Below, piece after piece: positions 28,562 to 37,319 of a stretch of DNA of 43,003 bases; within the stretch, counting starts at the first letter, position 1, and each line of letters opens with the position of its first letter. The stretch lies in NCBI GenBank assembly GCA_013288555.1, contig JABDBQ010000021.1:1-43003 (forward strand), written 5' to 3'. Under the pieces are notes generated by a model that was not told the origin of the DNA, ran no database searches, and worked only from the letters and a program-made list of their open reading frames with translations. A program made the translations under genes and the position numbers. The stretch is from Bacteroidota bacterium (lineage in GTDB: Bacteria > Bacteroidota > Bacteroidia > CAILMK01).

Positions 28562-31102
28562 TCAATCCTCCACCAGAAATTTCTTTACTATTTCCTGTCC
28601 GTTTTCGTAAAACCTGATGAAATATATCCCTTTTTTCAGACCTCTTATATCGGTTTTAATCGTTCCGGTACTGACGTTAACATATTGGGATTGTACCAGC
28701 TTTCCATTCAGGTCAATGATTTCAACCGGACTGTTCAGGCTCACAGGGTGGTGGAAATCAAGGTAAATAAAGCAAGAAGCCGGATTCGGGAAGATGCTGA
28801 AATTAAAATCATTAGCATTTGAACCGGCAATACCTGAAGTATGTACATGACCTACTGTATCAGGTAGTTTCATGGTATACACGCCATGCCCGAAAGTAAA
28901 TGCCAGCAGGTTTCGGTTTGAAGGCGAAATAACCAGGTCAAATACCATTACCGCATCCGGGAAACCGGTAGGAAGCGATGCCCAGGTTGCCCCTGTGTCT
29001 TTAGATACAAAAACGGTAAAGTCGCAGCCTGCATAGATCGTATTCGGAAATTTGGGATCAATGCAAAGGCAATGGAAGGGCAGATTGGGAAGGCTGGTAC
29101 TCAGATCCGTCCAGTGCGCACCGGCATCTTTGGAACGAAAGATATGCCCGGTTCCAAAACCGGCAAAAACGATGTAAATGATCTTACTGTTGTGCGGATC
29201 AACGATGATACGACGCGGATATCTGTTTGGGAGCCCTTTGGAAATATCTGTAAAATTTTGCCCTCCATCCACACTTCTGAAAACATGGATGTTTTTTGTA
29301 AAATAAGCTCCCGTGGCACAATACAAAGAATCCGTTGAGGTAAATGATGTTGCAATGGTAAGAATCTGGTTGCCACTATCTATCAAGCCGGGGCCAACTG
29401 CCTGATAAGTACTAAAGCCATCGGTAGATTTCAACATGGAATCTGCTCCCGCATAAATGGTGTACTGATCTGAAGGACATAATACAAATGGCGCCAGGAA
29501 GGCAGCAGAATTTACGCCCACCGGGTTCGATGGCAAGCTGATACAACTGGTATAAAACGTTGTCCCCCTATCTGTTGAATTATAAACATTAAGATACTGA
29601 TAAGAACCAAATTGATTGTTGTCATTATCCTGGTCTATGGCGTTATATGATCCGTCGCCACCAATAACCGGAAACCAGTTATTTTCTGTGTCCATATATT
29701 GCTGGGTATAGTTATCTTGAATGCCGCCTAGCATAACGGTAGAGTCTGTTTTTGAGACAGAACCGATATAAAACTGTGTGCTTACATATCCACTATTGCA
29801 ATTGTAAAAACTATATCCGAAATCATTAGACCTGTTGAGTCCACCATCCCCAATGACATATATTTTATTCGGGTCTTTCGGGTTGGAAATGATATCATGA
29901 AAATCGGCATGAACCTGGTCGTTTTCGATAAAAGTCTGCCCTGCACTCAATGAACGATAAAGATATACCCCGCCTGCCTCTATTTTTGTAGAATCCTGTG
30001 CGTTGATGAGCAACGCCTTGGCGTACCAACCCTGGTATGAGGCAATTTCAGGGGTGTAAGGGATTTTGCTCCAGGATTGGCCCCGATCACCGGAAAGATA
30101 AAGGCCGATAGTACTGTATACATCACAAATCTCAGCCAATACCACTTTCGGATTTTTGGCATAAATGGAAATGGTTATGCGGCCGCCTCTTGTTGTGTTA
30201 GAAGGCAATCCATTCGTCAATATCGCCCAGTTATTTCCGCTGTTGGTGGTCTGGTAAAGCCCTTTATTGGCTGAATTCAGATTACCCACCCCTGCATAGA
30301 CAATATTGGTATCCATAGGGTCCATCGCAATGTCCATCACCATTTTCTGGGGCAGGACATTGATCCAGGTATGGCCGCTGTCCAGGCTTCTATATACGCC
30401 TTCGGTGGTGGCAGCATATACGGTGGTTGTCTTTTTCGGGTTGATAATGATTTTCCATACGCCCCTGTTCTGCTGGTATAGCCAGTTCAGGGCAGGATGC
30501 CAGGTTGCCCCGCCATCCGTGGTTTTGAGAATGCCGATGCCATAGCTGCCGCGTGTGGTGCGATCTATAAGGCCAATGGTATAAGAGCCATAGTTATATG
30601 TCTCACCTGTGCCGATATACATGACTTTGGTATTGGTTGGGTCAATGGCGATACCACCGACACCCATCACAGGGTATCCGGTAGGGATATATTGCCATGC
30701 AGCATTGCCGGTGCCTCCCGTTTTCGACCGCCATAAACCGCCACTGGCAGAGCCAAGCCAAACAATAGATGTATCGACAGGGTCTATGGCGATGCTTACG
30801 GTTCGCCCGCCGGTATTCACCGGACCGAGGCTTTTCCATGCATTGGGAGCTGTTTTATAGGTTCCGTTGGGGAAATGAGTCGTGTAAAAATTCCAGGCAT
30901 TCATATACGCATCCGCCGGAATATCCACATTCGGGAAAGCATTCCATTTTGAGATCATCTGGAGCGCATCCATCGCTTCTGTTTTGCTCTCAGAATTTTC
31001 TATTCCTCCGCCTGATTTATTTCCGGAATATTTTTGTTTTGAAGGAATAAATGAAAACGACACCAGCAAAAACACGAATAAAAGACTTTTTAATACACGC
31101 AT
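28562..31102 (-). CDS. Secreted BNR/sortilin-like beta-propeller protein with T9SS sorting domain
   Basis: The start M-R-V-L-K-S-L-L-F-V-F-L-L-V-S-F at 31100-31102 places a signal peptide at the N-terminus; a 36-residue upstream frame extension is not credible. The 846-residue product carries many BNR/VPS10-like units (S-x-D-x-G-x-x-W: T-T-D-G-G-A-T-W-H, S-L-D-S-G-H-T-W, S-G-D-R-G-Q-S-W, S-V-D-G-G-Q-N-F, S-K-D-A-G-A-H-W). Each is followed by D-P-x-x-x-x-x-x-Y-x-G blades. The end is a T9SS type A sorting domain (F-P-N-P-A-S...L-K-K-G-I-Y-F-I-R-F, then V-K-K-F-L-V-E-D). It is predicted to be exported by Sec and T9SS and attached to, or released from, the cell surface. Its substrate is unknown. 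Confidence 0.9.
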   Translation of the reverse strand: MRVLKSLLFVFLLVSFSFIPSKQKYSGNKSGGGIENSESKTEAMDALQMISKWNAFPNVDIPADAYMNAWNFYTTHFPNGTYKTAPNAWKSLGPVNTGGRTVSIAIDPVDTSIVWLGSASGGLWRSKTGGTGNAAWQYIPTGYPVMGVGGIAIDPTNTKVMYIGTGETYNYGSYTIGLIDRTTRGSYGIGILKTTDGGATWHPALNWLYQQNRGVWKIIINPKKTTTVYAATTEGVYRSLDSGHTWINVLPQKMVMDIAMDPMDTNIVYAGVGNLNSANKGLYQTTNSGNNWAILTNGLPSNTTRGGRITISIYAKNPKVVLAEICDVYSTIGLYLSGDRGQSWSKIPYTPEIASYQGWYAKALLINAQDSTKIEAGGVYLYRSLSAGQTFIENDQVHADFHDIISNPKDPNKIYVIGDGGLNRSNDFGYSFYNCNSGYVSTQFYIGSVSKTDSTVMLGGIQDNYTQQYMDTENNWFPVIGGDGSYNAIDQDNDNNQFGSYQYLNVYNSTDRGTTFYTSCISLPSNPVGVNSAAFLAPFVLCPSDQYTIYAGADSMLKSTDGFSTYQAVGPGLIDSGNQILTIATSFTSTDSLYCATGAYFTKNIHVFRSVDGGQNFTDISKGLPNRYPRRIIVDPHNSKIIYIVFAGFGTGHIFRSKDAGAHWTDLSTSLPNLPFHCLCIDPKFPNTIYAGCDFTVFVSKDTGATWASLPTGFPDAVMVFDLVISPSNRNLLAFTFGHGVYTMKLPDTVGHVHTSGIAGSNANDFNFSIFPNPASCFIYLDFHHPVSLNSPVEIIDLNGKLVQSQYVNVSTGTIKTDIRGLKKGIYFIRFYENGQEIVKKFLVED

Positions 31103-31452
31103 AATGGCAATATTAGAAATGAAATCGAAAATTACAAATAAAAACAATAGTGTGATAATGTGATAATGTGATGATATCCGTTGGCTGAGCTTGTCGAAGC
31201 CTGGTCCCATACGTTCCGAATTGCATTAATAGCGCTACATACTTGTGCGTCAGCAATTCCGCTCCTTCAATTTAAAGCACAGTGGTTCGGTGCATACCCA
31301 TCAATGATCCTACAAATCCGTCATTCCGGGCGGAGTTTTTGAGGGACGAAAAAACGGAGACCAGCAATATGCAGTCTCATGAAGTGCAACGGAATAACCC
31401 CGCGACGAAATACCGAAAGAAATTAGAATCGTTTTTATAAAAGCAGAGACCG
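31103..31452. other. Gene-free interval with dispersed repeats
   Basis: No credible gene is present. A short tandem TGATAATG run lies at about 31152-31172. The palindrome-like word GGCTGAGCTTGTCGAAGCC is at 31183-31201. Direct-repeat copy A (31307-31432) resembles 32163-32257. Confidence 0.6.
31307..31432 (+). repeat. Dispersed repeat, copy A (left of the toxin-antitoxin pair)
   Basis: Shared blocks with 32163-32257 in the same order and orientation are ATCCTACAAA, CCGTC, GGGCG, AGTTTT, ACGAAGACC-like, GACGAAATA and TTAGAA. Divergence is substantial, with several indels. Confidence 0.6.
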
Positions 31453-31902
31453 CTATTTAGTTTCCCAGTCTTTTTGCAGACTATGAAGCATTTCAGTAGT
31501 AAAAAAATCATTAAATCCTTTTTTCGCAAGCCCTTTTATGAGTTGCTTATCACCACTCCATATTTTGCAGCGAAAATGCTTTGCATAAGCAACATAATGA
31601 ATATCTTTTGGATCAACTCCAGCAACCAGCTTTTCTGCCAAAAGCCAGGCAGATTCTTTGATCTGTTCTTCAGAAATAAAAGTGATGTCTTTACAAACCT
31701 GGAATTCAGCTTCTCTGACCTTTTCATAAGTCATACCTTAAATTTTACTTAAACGCTCGTAATGGCCGTAAATTTCAGCTCTCAAAAAATCAGAGGCAAT
31801 AAATTCAAAATGTTTACCGGAATTGATGAGAATATCTCCGATTTTACCGTTGGAATTGACAATGGCGCTAAAAACAATGTTGGCGTCAGCAATTATTTTC
31901 AC
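31453..31902 (-). pseudogene. PIN-domain toxin (VapC-like) interrupted by an in-frame TAA
   Basis: A GTG at 31900-31902 opens V-K-I-I-A-D-A-N-I-V-F-S-A-I-V, the first acidic motif of a PIN nuclease. The frame runs to L-S-K-I, then TAA (31738-31740), and resumes in the same frame as G-M-T-Y-E-K-V-R-E-A-E-F. The rest continues with D-P-K-D-I-H-Y-V-A-Y-A-K and I-W-S-G-D-K-Q-L-I-K-G-L, the later acidic motifs, to 31453. The total of about 148 sense codons matches an intact PIN protein. The start overlaps the antitoxin stop (GTGA), which is typical of toxin-antitoxin coupling. Everything but one codon looks conserved, so the nonsense change is recent, or the product is made in two pieces or by readthrough. 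PIN toxins cleave RNA; activity here is doubtful. Confidence 0.78.
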
Positions 31903-32105
31903 CTCGCAAATCTCTTATGATTTTTGGTATACCACGACGCGTTCACTTCATCAGCAAGTTTGTCAACATCAGATTGTTTCGCTTTGCTTCCGGCGGTTGC
32001 CTCAAGATATTTTACATAATCAATAAGGCGTTGCAGCCTGAAACTGTCAACTGCTGAAGAAACCGTAATGGTAATCTGGTTGCGTTTGGTCCACTCTATT
32101 TCCAT
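31899..32105 (-). CDS. Probable antitoxin of the PIN-type pair
   Basis: The 68-residue product begins M-E-I-E-W-T-K-R-N-Q-I-T-I-T-V, a beta-strand start with basic residues. It continues with a helical region (V-D-S-F-R-L-Q-R-L-I-D-Y-V-K-Y-L-E-A) and a charged C-terminus that would wrap the toxin. Position immediately before, and a 4-bp overlap with, the PIN reading frame support the antitoxin role. No named antitoxin family is recognised with certainty. It keeps an open frame even though its toxin partner is interrupted, as expected if antitoxin loss is counter-selected. Confidence 0.65.
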   Translation of the reverse strand: MEIEWTKRNQITITVSSAVDSFRLQRLIDYVKYLEATAGSKAKQSDVDKLADEVNASWYTKNHKRFAR

Positions 32106-32131
32106 AACATCCTTATTGTATAAATCAAACG

Positions 32132-32164
32132 CAAATATAGAAATTTATGTTCGTTTTTACTCAA
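32132..32164 (-). promoter_or_regulatory. Probable promoter of the toxin-antitoxin pair
   Basis: On the minus strand, TTG (32162-32164), a 22-bp spacer and TATATTTG (32132-32139) fit the Bacteroidetes consensus. The antitoxin ATG is 26 bp downstream. Confidence 0.5.
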
Positions 32165-32257
32165 TCCTACAAAGCCGTCTTTGCGGGCGAAGTTTTGAGA
32201 CACAAAAAAAACGAAGACCCTCAATACCATGACGAAATATAGAACTGACTTAGAAGC
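32163..32257 (+). repeat. Dispersed repeat, copy B (right of the toxin-antitoxin pair)
   Basis: This is a diverged direct copy of 31307-31432, sharing AATCCTACAAA, CCGTC, GCGGGCG, AGTTTTGAG and GACGAAATA. The pair brackets the toxin-antitoxin module. Confidence 0.6.
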
Positions 32258-32375
32258 TTTTAAACTCTCCCATTTGGCTTTATAGCAAGTCAATAGACTT
32301 TTACCTATTTCTTGCACACAAGTGACGTTGGGCTTAACACTCGCGCGAACTGGGGAACGAGGGAATCTGAAGATA

Positions 32376-35186
32376 TTAAATTGACTCTGAAACTCTAATT
32401 TCTGTTATTAAATCAAACTCTTGACCATCACTCCAAGCCGCTATTTTGCAATATTCATATGCCTTTAAATCATATGATTTAAAAACACTATTTTCTAAAA
32501 TATTTATGTCGATGCGTCCAATGCCTTCATCATTTTCAAGGATCAATTTTACATCCTCGCCAATATACTTTTCAGTGACAGGCAAATGTTTAGGTTCACC
32601 AACGTTATATGCTTGTATCCACATTAGATTTTCGTCGCTCCAATTACCAAATTTATCCCTATTCCCGACACATATATGAATATAACCAAAATACTCATCA
32701 GCATGCCTGTCTTGTGTCAGATCTGGCCACAAATCAATTTTCGGTGAGAACACAAAGCCAAAACGCCAGAACTTAGTTTTTTGTGGTGAAATAGTTATGT
32801 CAATACTTTTTGATTTGTACAAATCATATACATCCTCCAACAAATCGTCATTGTTGAGCATGTTTAGATCCATTGTATGCTGATTTGTGAATTTTTTATA
32901 ATTTGTCACAATTCTTGAGTTGGACCTTTCATCAATATATTGTCGCTCAGGTAATATTATTTTAGTGAATTCATCATCAATAAAATGAAGATTCAATGTA
33001 GAAACAGGTATGAATAATATTTTGTCTAAGTAATTTGGAAATATTTCACCTAAGTTTTGCCTAAAAATATATCTTGCCTTTTCGTAACCACTCAAATTCT
33101 CATCAGTAAAGATGACCATTACTAAACAATTAGTCTTGTTATTGTTTGAATTATATTTGCTTAGATACTCATGAGCTTGATATATATTATCCTTAATGTT
33201 TTGGGTTAATCTTTTTTTACGATATTTAGTTTGGAAAAGGATATCAGGATAATCTTCTCTTCTATTTATGGCAGCAAAATCAAACCCAATATTTCTAAGG
33301 TTTTCTGTTAAAATATTTTGATTGAAATAGTGTTCTGTGAAAAATTTTGAAGCTTTATATTTCAAATAAAACTTTAAAAGTTTTAGAACATAGGAATCGA
33401 AATTCACTCTATATTCTTCGAATAATTTAGTAGCATTTGACCTAATTTCCAGATCATCTAATATCTTATCACCATTATCTAATATTTCCAATAGGTGCGT
33501 ATTACTTTCAAGTGGAACTGTATTAACACCTAAATCAGAAAGTTTTCTGATTAGTTGACTTAGGGGGATATTTCTCGAATTATTGGAATCGTCTAATTTC
33601 AAATTAAAATAGATATTGATTACCAATTCTTTAAAGTAGAAATATCCATTTATGTTGTTAGTTTCTTTTTGTGGATTGTCTTCCGTGTCAATTTTACCTA
33701 TTCGTTGAACAAACTTATAATATCCGGTTATATTAGTTGAAACTGCTACCTCTTCAATCAATTTTGTATCAATAAGATATTGAAGTAATATCTCTTTTAA
33801 ATAGTTCAAAAAAGGCTGTAACTCCACTTTCGCTAACTGTTCAATATTATTGCCATTTTCTTCTTTGTATTTTAGATCACTTAGACTAAATATTTCTTGC
33901 CCTTCTTTAATTTTATGCAAAGTCAATAATATCTGCATATTGAAGTAATCACAAATTGGGGCTGGAAAGCCTTTCGGCATAATTTCTAGCTCGTTAAGTT
34001 TTTCGACAAGGGCTATTAAATTAGAATATATTAACAAGTCATCAAGTATATTGTCTATTTCTATGAAGGCTTTATCTTCATCCCATATTATTTTTTGTCT
34101 TATGAGGATAACAAAGCGTCGCGGAATTCTTTTTGATTCAAAGATTAAGCAGTCAATGAATGATCTTCTTAGGTTTATTTCATTTTCAGATAGTTCATTG
34201 TCAGATTTAACTATTAGTTTTTCAAATAACTGTCTTAGCTCAAACGATGAAAACAGTGAAACGTGATGTAGTTTAGAAAACAGGCTTGACAGTGCCGCAT
34301 CATCTTTAGTTTTTGAAGAGTAGTAATTATATGATAAATTTTGTCCTGCTACAACGATAAAACTTGCTAGCCCGGATAGCATAATTGGCTTCAACTCGTT
34401 GATTAACGTAGAAATTAAGGAGTCATCATGTATTTTATCTAATTCATCCAGTATAAATACGGGTTTTATTTTTTCTTTAAAATTTTTTAAGACCTCAATA
34501 AGATAATGTTCAGCTAATTCATCGTCATAAAGCATTTTCTTTGAAATTTCATCGCTAGTTGATTCCTCATAAATATTTTTATATTCGTATGTAAATAATG
34601 CGAGTAAAGGAATTGCTGCCAAAATCCAGGAATACCAATTGGTAAAACTAAAGGCGACGAGTAGAGAATTGGAACAAAAAAGAGAAGCTAGTAGTAGAAG
34701 TATATCTTTAAAGTTAGACTTAAATGATAGAGTTGAAATAAATTTCGATACCGTCTTTTCATTAGAATTTTTAGAGACATCGTAAAAAGTCCTTTCATAT
34801 AGTTCTTTAAAATTTTTTAATATATCATTGAGTTTAGCGTCATCCTCTAAACTTTTGAATACAATCTTATTAGCATGAAGTTGCAGATAGAAATTTCTAA
34901 TTAATTTTCGTAAAAGAATTGATCTTACCTCATGTTTTGCAAAATTTAGATATATAAAGGGGACATTTCCTTTCTTTTTCGCTATTTCAGATTCTAATTT
35001 CTTTATGTATGATGATTTGCCAGCTCCTCTGTAGCCAGATATTAAATAAGAAGTTGGCGAGCCATGAAGAATATCTTGTACTAAATCTTCAGTATCTAAA
35101 GTTGTGAACTCAAATAACGCATCGTTTGTGCCGTCAAATGGAGAATCGCACAGTTTTGAGTAGTTTATTTGGATTTTTAAACTCAT
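32376..35186 (-). CDS. Large P-loop ATPase with membrane insertion (KAP-like), candidate defence protein
   Basis: The 936-residue product has Walker A G-Y-R-G-A-G-K-S-S at 51-59 and Walker B V-F-I-L-D-E-L-D at 243-250. Two hydrophobic helices (about 161-181 and 184-202) lie between them. Membrane segments inserted inside the NTPase core are characteristic of KAP-family ATPases. A sensor-like V-V-A-G-Q-N (278-283) and a helical region with R-R-F-V (357-360) follow. The middle (about 380-610) is helical. Near 633-655 a F-D-F-A-A-I...Y-P-D-I-L-F-Q-T-K-Y stretch, followed by a helix and V-M-V-I-F-T-D, recalls a D...QxK restriction-endonuclease core, but weakly. The C-terminal 150 residues are beta-rich. 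The gene is strikingly AT-rich relative to the core genes, stands alone and abuts a toxin-antitoxin module, all of which suggest horizontal acquisition. Anti-phage function is inference. Confidence 0.7.
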   Translation of the reverse strand: MSLKIQINYSKLCDSPFDGTNDALFEFTTLDTEDLVQDILHGSPTSYLISGYRGAGKSSYIKKLESEIAKKKGNVPFIYLNFAKHEVRSILLRKLIRNFYLQLHANKIVFKSLEDDAKLNDILKNFKELYERTFYDVSKNSNEKTVSKFISTLSFKSNFKDILLLLASLFCSNSLLVAFSFTNWYSWILAAIPLLALFTYEYKNIYEESTSDEISKKMLYDDELAEHYLIEVLKNFKEKIKPVFILDELDKIHDDSLISTLINELKPIMLSGLASFIVVAGQNLSYNYYSSKTKDDAALSSLFSKLHHVSLFSSFELRQLFEKLIVKSDNELSENEINLRRSFIDCLIFESKRIPRRFVILIRQKIIWDEDKAFIEIDNILDDLLIYSNLIALVEKLNELEIMPKGFPAPICDYFNMQILLTLHKIKEGQEIFSLSDLKYKEENGNNIEQLAKVELQPFLNYLKEILLQYLIDTKLIEEVAVSTNITGYYKFVQRIGKIDTEDNPQKETNNINGYFYFKELVINIYFNLKLDDSNNSRNIPLSQLIRKLSDLGVNTVPLESNTHLLEILDNGDKILDDLEIRSNATKLFEEYRVNFDSYVLKLLKFYLKYKASKFFTEHYFNQNILTENLRNIGFDFAAINRREDYPDILFQTKYRKKRLTQNIKDNIYQAHEYLSKYNSNNNKTNCLVMVIFTDENLSGYEKARYIFRQNLGEIFPNYLDKILFIPVSTLNLHFIDDEFTKIILPERQYIDERSNSRIVTNYKKFTNQHTMDLNMLNNDDLLEDVYDLYKSKSIDITISPQKTKFWRFGFVFSPKIDLWPDLTQDRHADEYFGYIHICVGNRDKFGNWSDENLMWIQAYNVGEPKHLPVTEKYIGEDVKLILENDEGIGRIDINILENSVFKSYDLKAYEYCKIAAWSDGQEFDLITEIRVSESI

Positions 35187-35347
35187 TATTTATTTTAGCC
35201 CTTTTAAGGTATGGAAGACAAATGTAATAATAAATAGCAAGACTCCCCCTGAACCCACCCTCCCATTCACGAGTATAAACATCACATATTCGTCGTTTTC
35301 AAAACTCCTTAAAAACCGAAGTCTATGTCTGAAAATCCATCAACTTT

Positions 35348-35587
35348 CATTCCCCCAATCTATACCTCAACCCAAGCAGCAAATCAGCAGCAGCATTCCT
35401 ACCATTAAGGGGAATTTGCTGAATATCTATACGTTGTGAGGAAGCCATAATTGTACCTGGCTTCCATGCTAATGCTGAATTTATCGAGGATCTTCCTTTC
35501 AAGGCCAATACCTATCGCGACTTCTTCGGAATTTGCACAACTTGTCCCTTCCAGGTCCAAATGATCAATCTTTTTTTCGCGCGGCAA
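35348..35587 (-). pseudogene. Truncated, frameshifted copy of the outer-membrane barrel gene
   Basis: Residues such as G-L-E-R-K-I-L-D-K-F-S-I-S-M-E-A-R-Y-N-Y-G-F-L-T-T nearly repeat the C-terminal third of the intact gene at 36157-36822. After S-A-N-S-P an extra A causes a stop, while the tail L-L-L-G-L-R-Y-R-L-G-E is still encoded in the next frame. No signal peptide or N-terminal barrel remains. The 5' side runs into the 3' end of the membrane-protein gene at 35565. Confidence 0.75.
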
Positions 35588-35963
35588 GCATAAATCCCCA
35601 GCCGGAAAATATAAGGCAGGTTACGGCGGGTACTAAAAAGAGGACGTTCCAGAAAGGCGTTTCAAAATACGAATAGATGATGGCGATAAAGGGCATAAGC
35701 GCCACAACTGCCGACGCCCTTAATATTGCAGGGCTTGCCGTAGTGCGCGATAAAACAAAGAGCAATAAAGAAATCGAAAGAATATCCAGCCCTTCATGCA
35801 ACCAGATATTATTCGCGAATGCCGACCCGGAAGAAACGCCCTGGGACGTTTGAAACATTTCCATTAATTTGGGGTAAAATAAGGTGATCATGCCGAAACA
35901 TAGATAAAAAAGGGACTGGGCCATAAGATAGACTTTGGCGCCACTGGATTTTTTTGCATTCAT
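35565..35963 (-). CDS. Small four-helix membrane protein
   Basis: The 132-residue ORF starts M-N-A-K-K-S-S-G-A-K-V-Y-L-M-A-Q-S-L. It has four hydrophobic segments (about 11-29, 52-67, 77-95 and 105-125) and ends with basic A-A-R-K-K-D. No catalytic motif is visible, and the pattern resembles uncharacterised DUF-type inner-membrane proteins. It lies between the intact barrel gene and its truncated copy, so the duplication or rearrangement may have carried it along. The 3' end overlaps the pseudogene fragment by about 20 bp. Confidence 0.65.
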   Translation of the reverse strand: MNAKKSSGAKVYLMAQSLFYLCFGMITLFYPKLMEMFQTSQGVSSGSAFANNIWLHEGLDILSISLLLFVLSRTTASPAILRASAVVALMPFIAIIYSYFETPFWNVLFLVPAVTCLIFSGWGFMLAARKKD

Positions 35964-36156
35964 TTTTATGGTGTTTTTTTTGACAAATCTAAATTATTAG
36001 ATTTATAAAAACAAGGGGTGAGGCATAAGGGGCAAGGCGTAAGTGGCTGGCGTTATTGCCTTTTCAATTATAATGAATGAGGGACGGTTCTCGCATTAAT
36101 CCAAACTCACTGGAAATGATATATAACGAATATAAAAAATCAAGAAACATCAACTT

Positions 36157-36822
36157 TCATTCCCCAAGTCTATACCTCAGTCCAAGCAGCAAATCGGCAG
36201 AACCATTTCTGCCATAAGGGGAATTAGCGGAGTACTTAAACGTGGTGAGGAAGCCATAATTGTATCGGGCTTCCAGGCTGATAATAAATTTATCGAGTAT
36301 CTTCCTTTCCAGGCCCATACCGGCGCTTGCCCCGAAATCAAATCGGTTGTAATGATCTGTATAATTGAAGATTAAAGGATGATCATTATTGCTCGGGTAA
36401 GATATAAATGTGTTATTCAAAAGAAACCCGAAATACGGTCCACCGTTTACAAAGAATTTTAACTTGTTTCCAAATGATATTTTTGCAAAAGCAGGCAAAA
36501 TGAGGTAGCTGAATATATTCGGGTCATTTGTGGTCTTTATAAAATTCCCGTAATTATCTGTAAAATCAATCACATCAGCATAACCCTTTTGCTCAAAAAT
36601 AAGCCCGCTTTTTACCGAAAAATGCCTGGTGAGATCGTACTGTCCTGTAATGCCGGCAGAAAATTTATAAAGATTGGCTTCGGAGGGTTCGTAATTTGGA
36701 GCCGGCAGGGTATAATTGGTCATATTCGGCCCGCCTTCTATGCCTATTTCTAACTTGTCGGTTTGTGCATGAACAATACCAGCCGCAAAAACGAAAATGA
36801 ATATGATCAGGGATTTTTTCAT
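36157..36822 (-). CDS. Outer-membrane beta-barrel protein (porin-like family)
   Basis: The 221-residue product has a signal peptide (M-K-K-S-L-I-I-F-I-F-V-F-A-A-G-I-V-H-A-Q). Alternating amphipathic strands follow, with E-I-G-I-E-G-G-P-N-M-T-N near the start and aromatic-rich strands (F-S-A-G-I-T-G-Q-Y, F-S-V-K-S-G-L-I-F-E-Q-K-G-Y, F-D-F-G-A-S-A-G-M-G-L-E-R). The end L-L-L-G-L-R-Y-R-L-G-E is the usual closing strand. It belongs to the PorT-like or outer-membrane beta-barrel group of Bacteroidetes. Its specific function is unknown. A truncated copy lies downstream, with a small membrane-protein gene between. Confidence 0.85.
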   Translation of the reverse strand: MKKSLIIFIFVFAAGIVHAQTDKLEIGIEGGPNMTNYTLPAPNYEPSEANLYKFSAGITGQYDLTRHFSVKSGLIFEQKGYADVIDFTDNYGNFIKTTNDPNIFSYLILPAFAKISFGNKLKFFVNGGPYFGFLLNNTFISYPSNNDHPLIFNYTDHYNRFDFGASAGMGLERKILDKFIISLEARYNYGFLTTFKYSANSPYGRNGSADLLLGLRYRLGE

Positions 36823-37061
36823 TTTTTTTTAAAGCAAGTTAGGGAATATTTATAAAATACAAAAAAATCTGAATCACGGATGGGTACGGATAAAGCGGAT
36901 AACACGGAAAGAGGACAGAAGCGGAAATGAATATGCGAGATAAAAAAGTAAAACATTTTCAAAAATATTTTTGCTTATAATGCATTGAAATAATCCAGAT
37001 TAAAAATTTATTTTCAAAAACACCCACCCACTTTGGGGGTTCGCTATATATGTACTATTGA

Positions 37062-37121
37062 AAGGCGTAAGGCATAAGGCGTAAGGCGTAAGGCATAAGG
37101 CATAAGGCGTAAGGCGTAAGG
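37062..37121. repeat. Heptamer tandem array, AAGGCGT/AAGGCAT (8.5 copies)
   Basis: Eight complete 7-bp units in the order GT, AT, GT, GT, AT, AT, GT, GT plus a partial unit. Diverged single units appear near 36018-36052. Confidence 0.95.
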
Positions 37122-37157
37122 AAAGAAATGATCAATGATCAATAACCAAAATTAAAT

Positions 37158-37319
37158 ATGAAAAAGATAAACATGCGTTTTTTGCTATTCTGGATTGATA
37201 TTTCCCTGATAATGCCTGTTATTTGTCAACGAGTTACGTGTAATAAATTCAAAATCAATATGTTGAAAAATGAAAAAAATGAAATTTCCTGTTATATCAG
37301 GCCAGATTGCTCAGAATGA
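37158..37319 (+). CDS. Possible micro-ORF (53 aa)
   Basis: An ATG opens M-K-K-I-N-M-R-F-L-L-F-W-I-D-I-S-L-I-M-P-V, a lysine-plus-hydrophobic start that resembles a signal peptide. The rest is short and charged, with four Cys. It may be the remnant of a secreted-protein gene or a chance frame; there is no promoter or homology support. Confidence 0.2.
   Translation: MKKINMRFLLFWIDISLIMPVICQRVTCNKFKINMLKNEKNEISCYIRPDCSE

Noticed and set aside
31183-31201. GGCTGAGCTTGTCGAAGCC as an operator or att site
   Set aside because: This word belongs to a repeat sequence very common across bacterial genomes and has no positional link to a regulator here.
37062-37121. Possible CRISPR-like or regulatory iteron array
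   Set aside because: Units are 7 bp and contiguous with no spacers; there are no cas or replication-initiator genes nearby. It is a simple tandem array.
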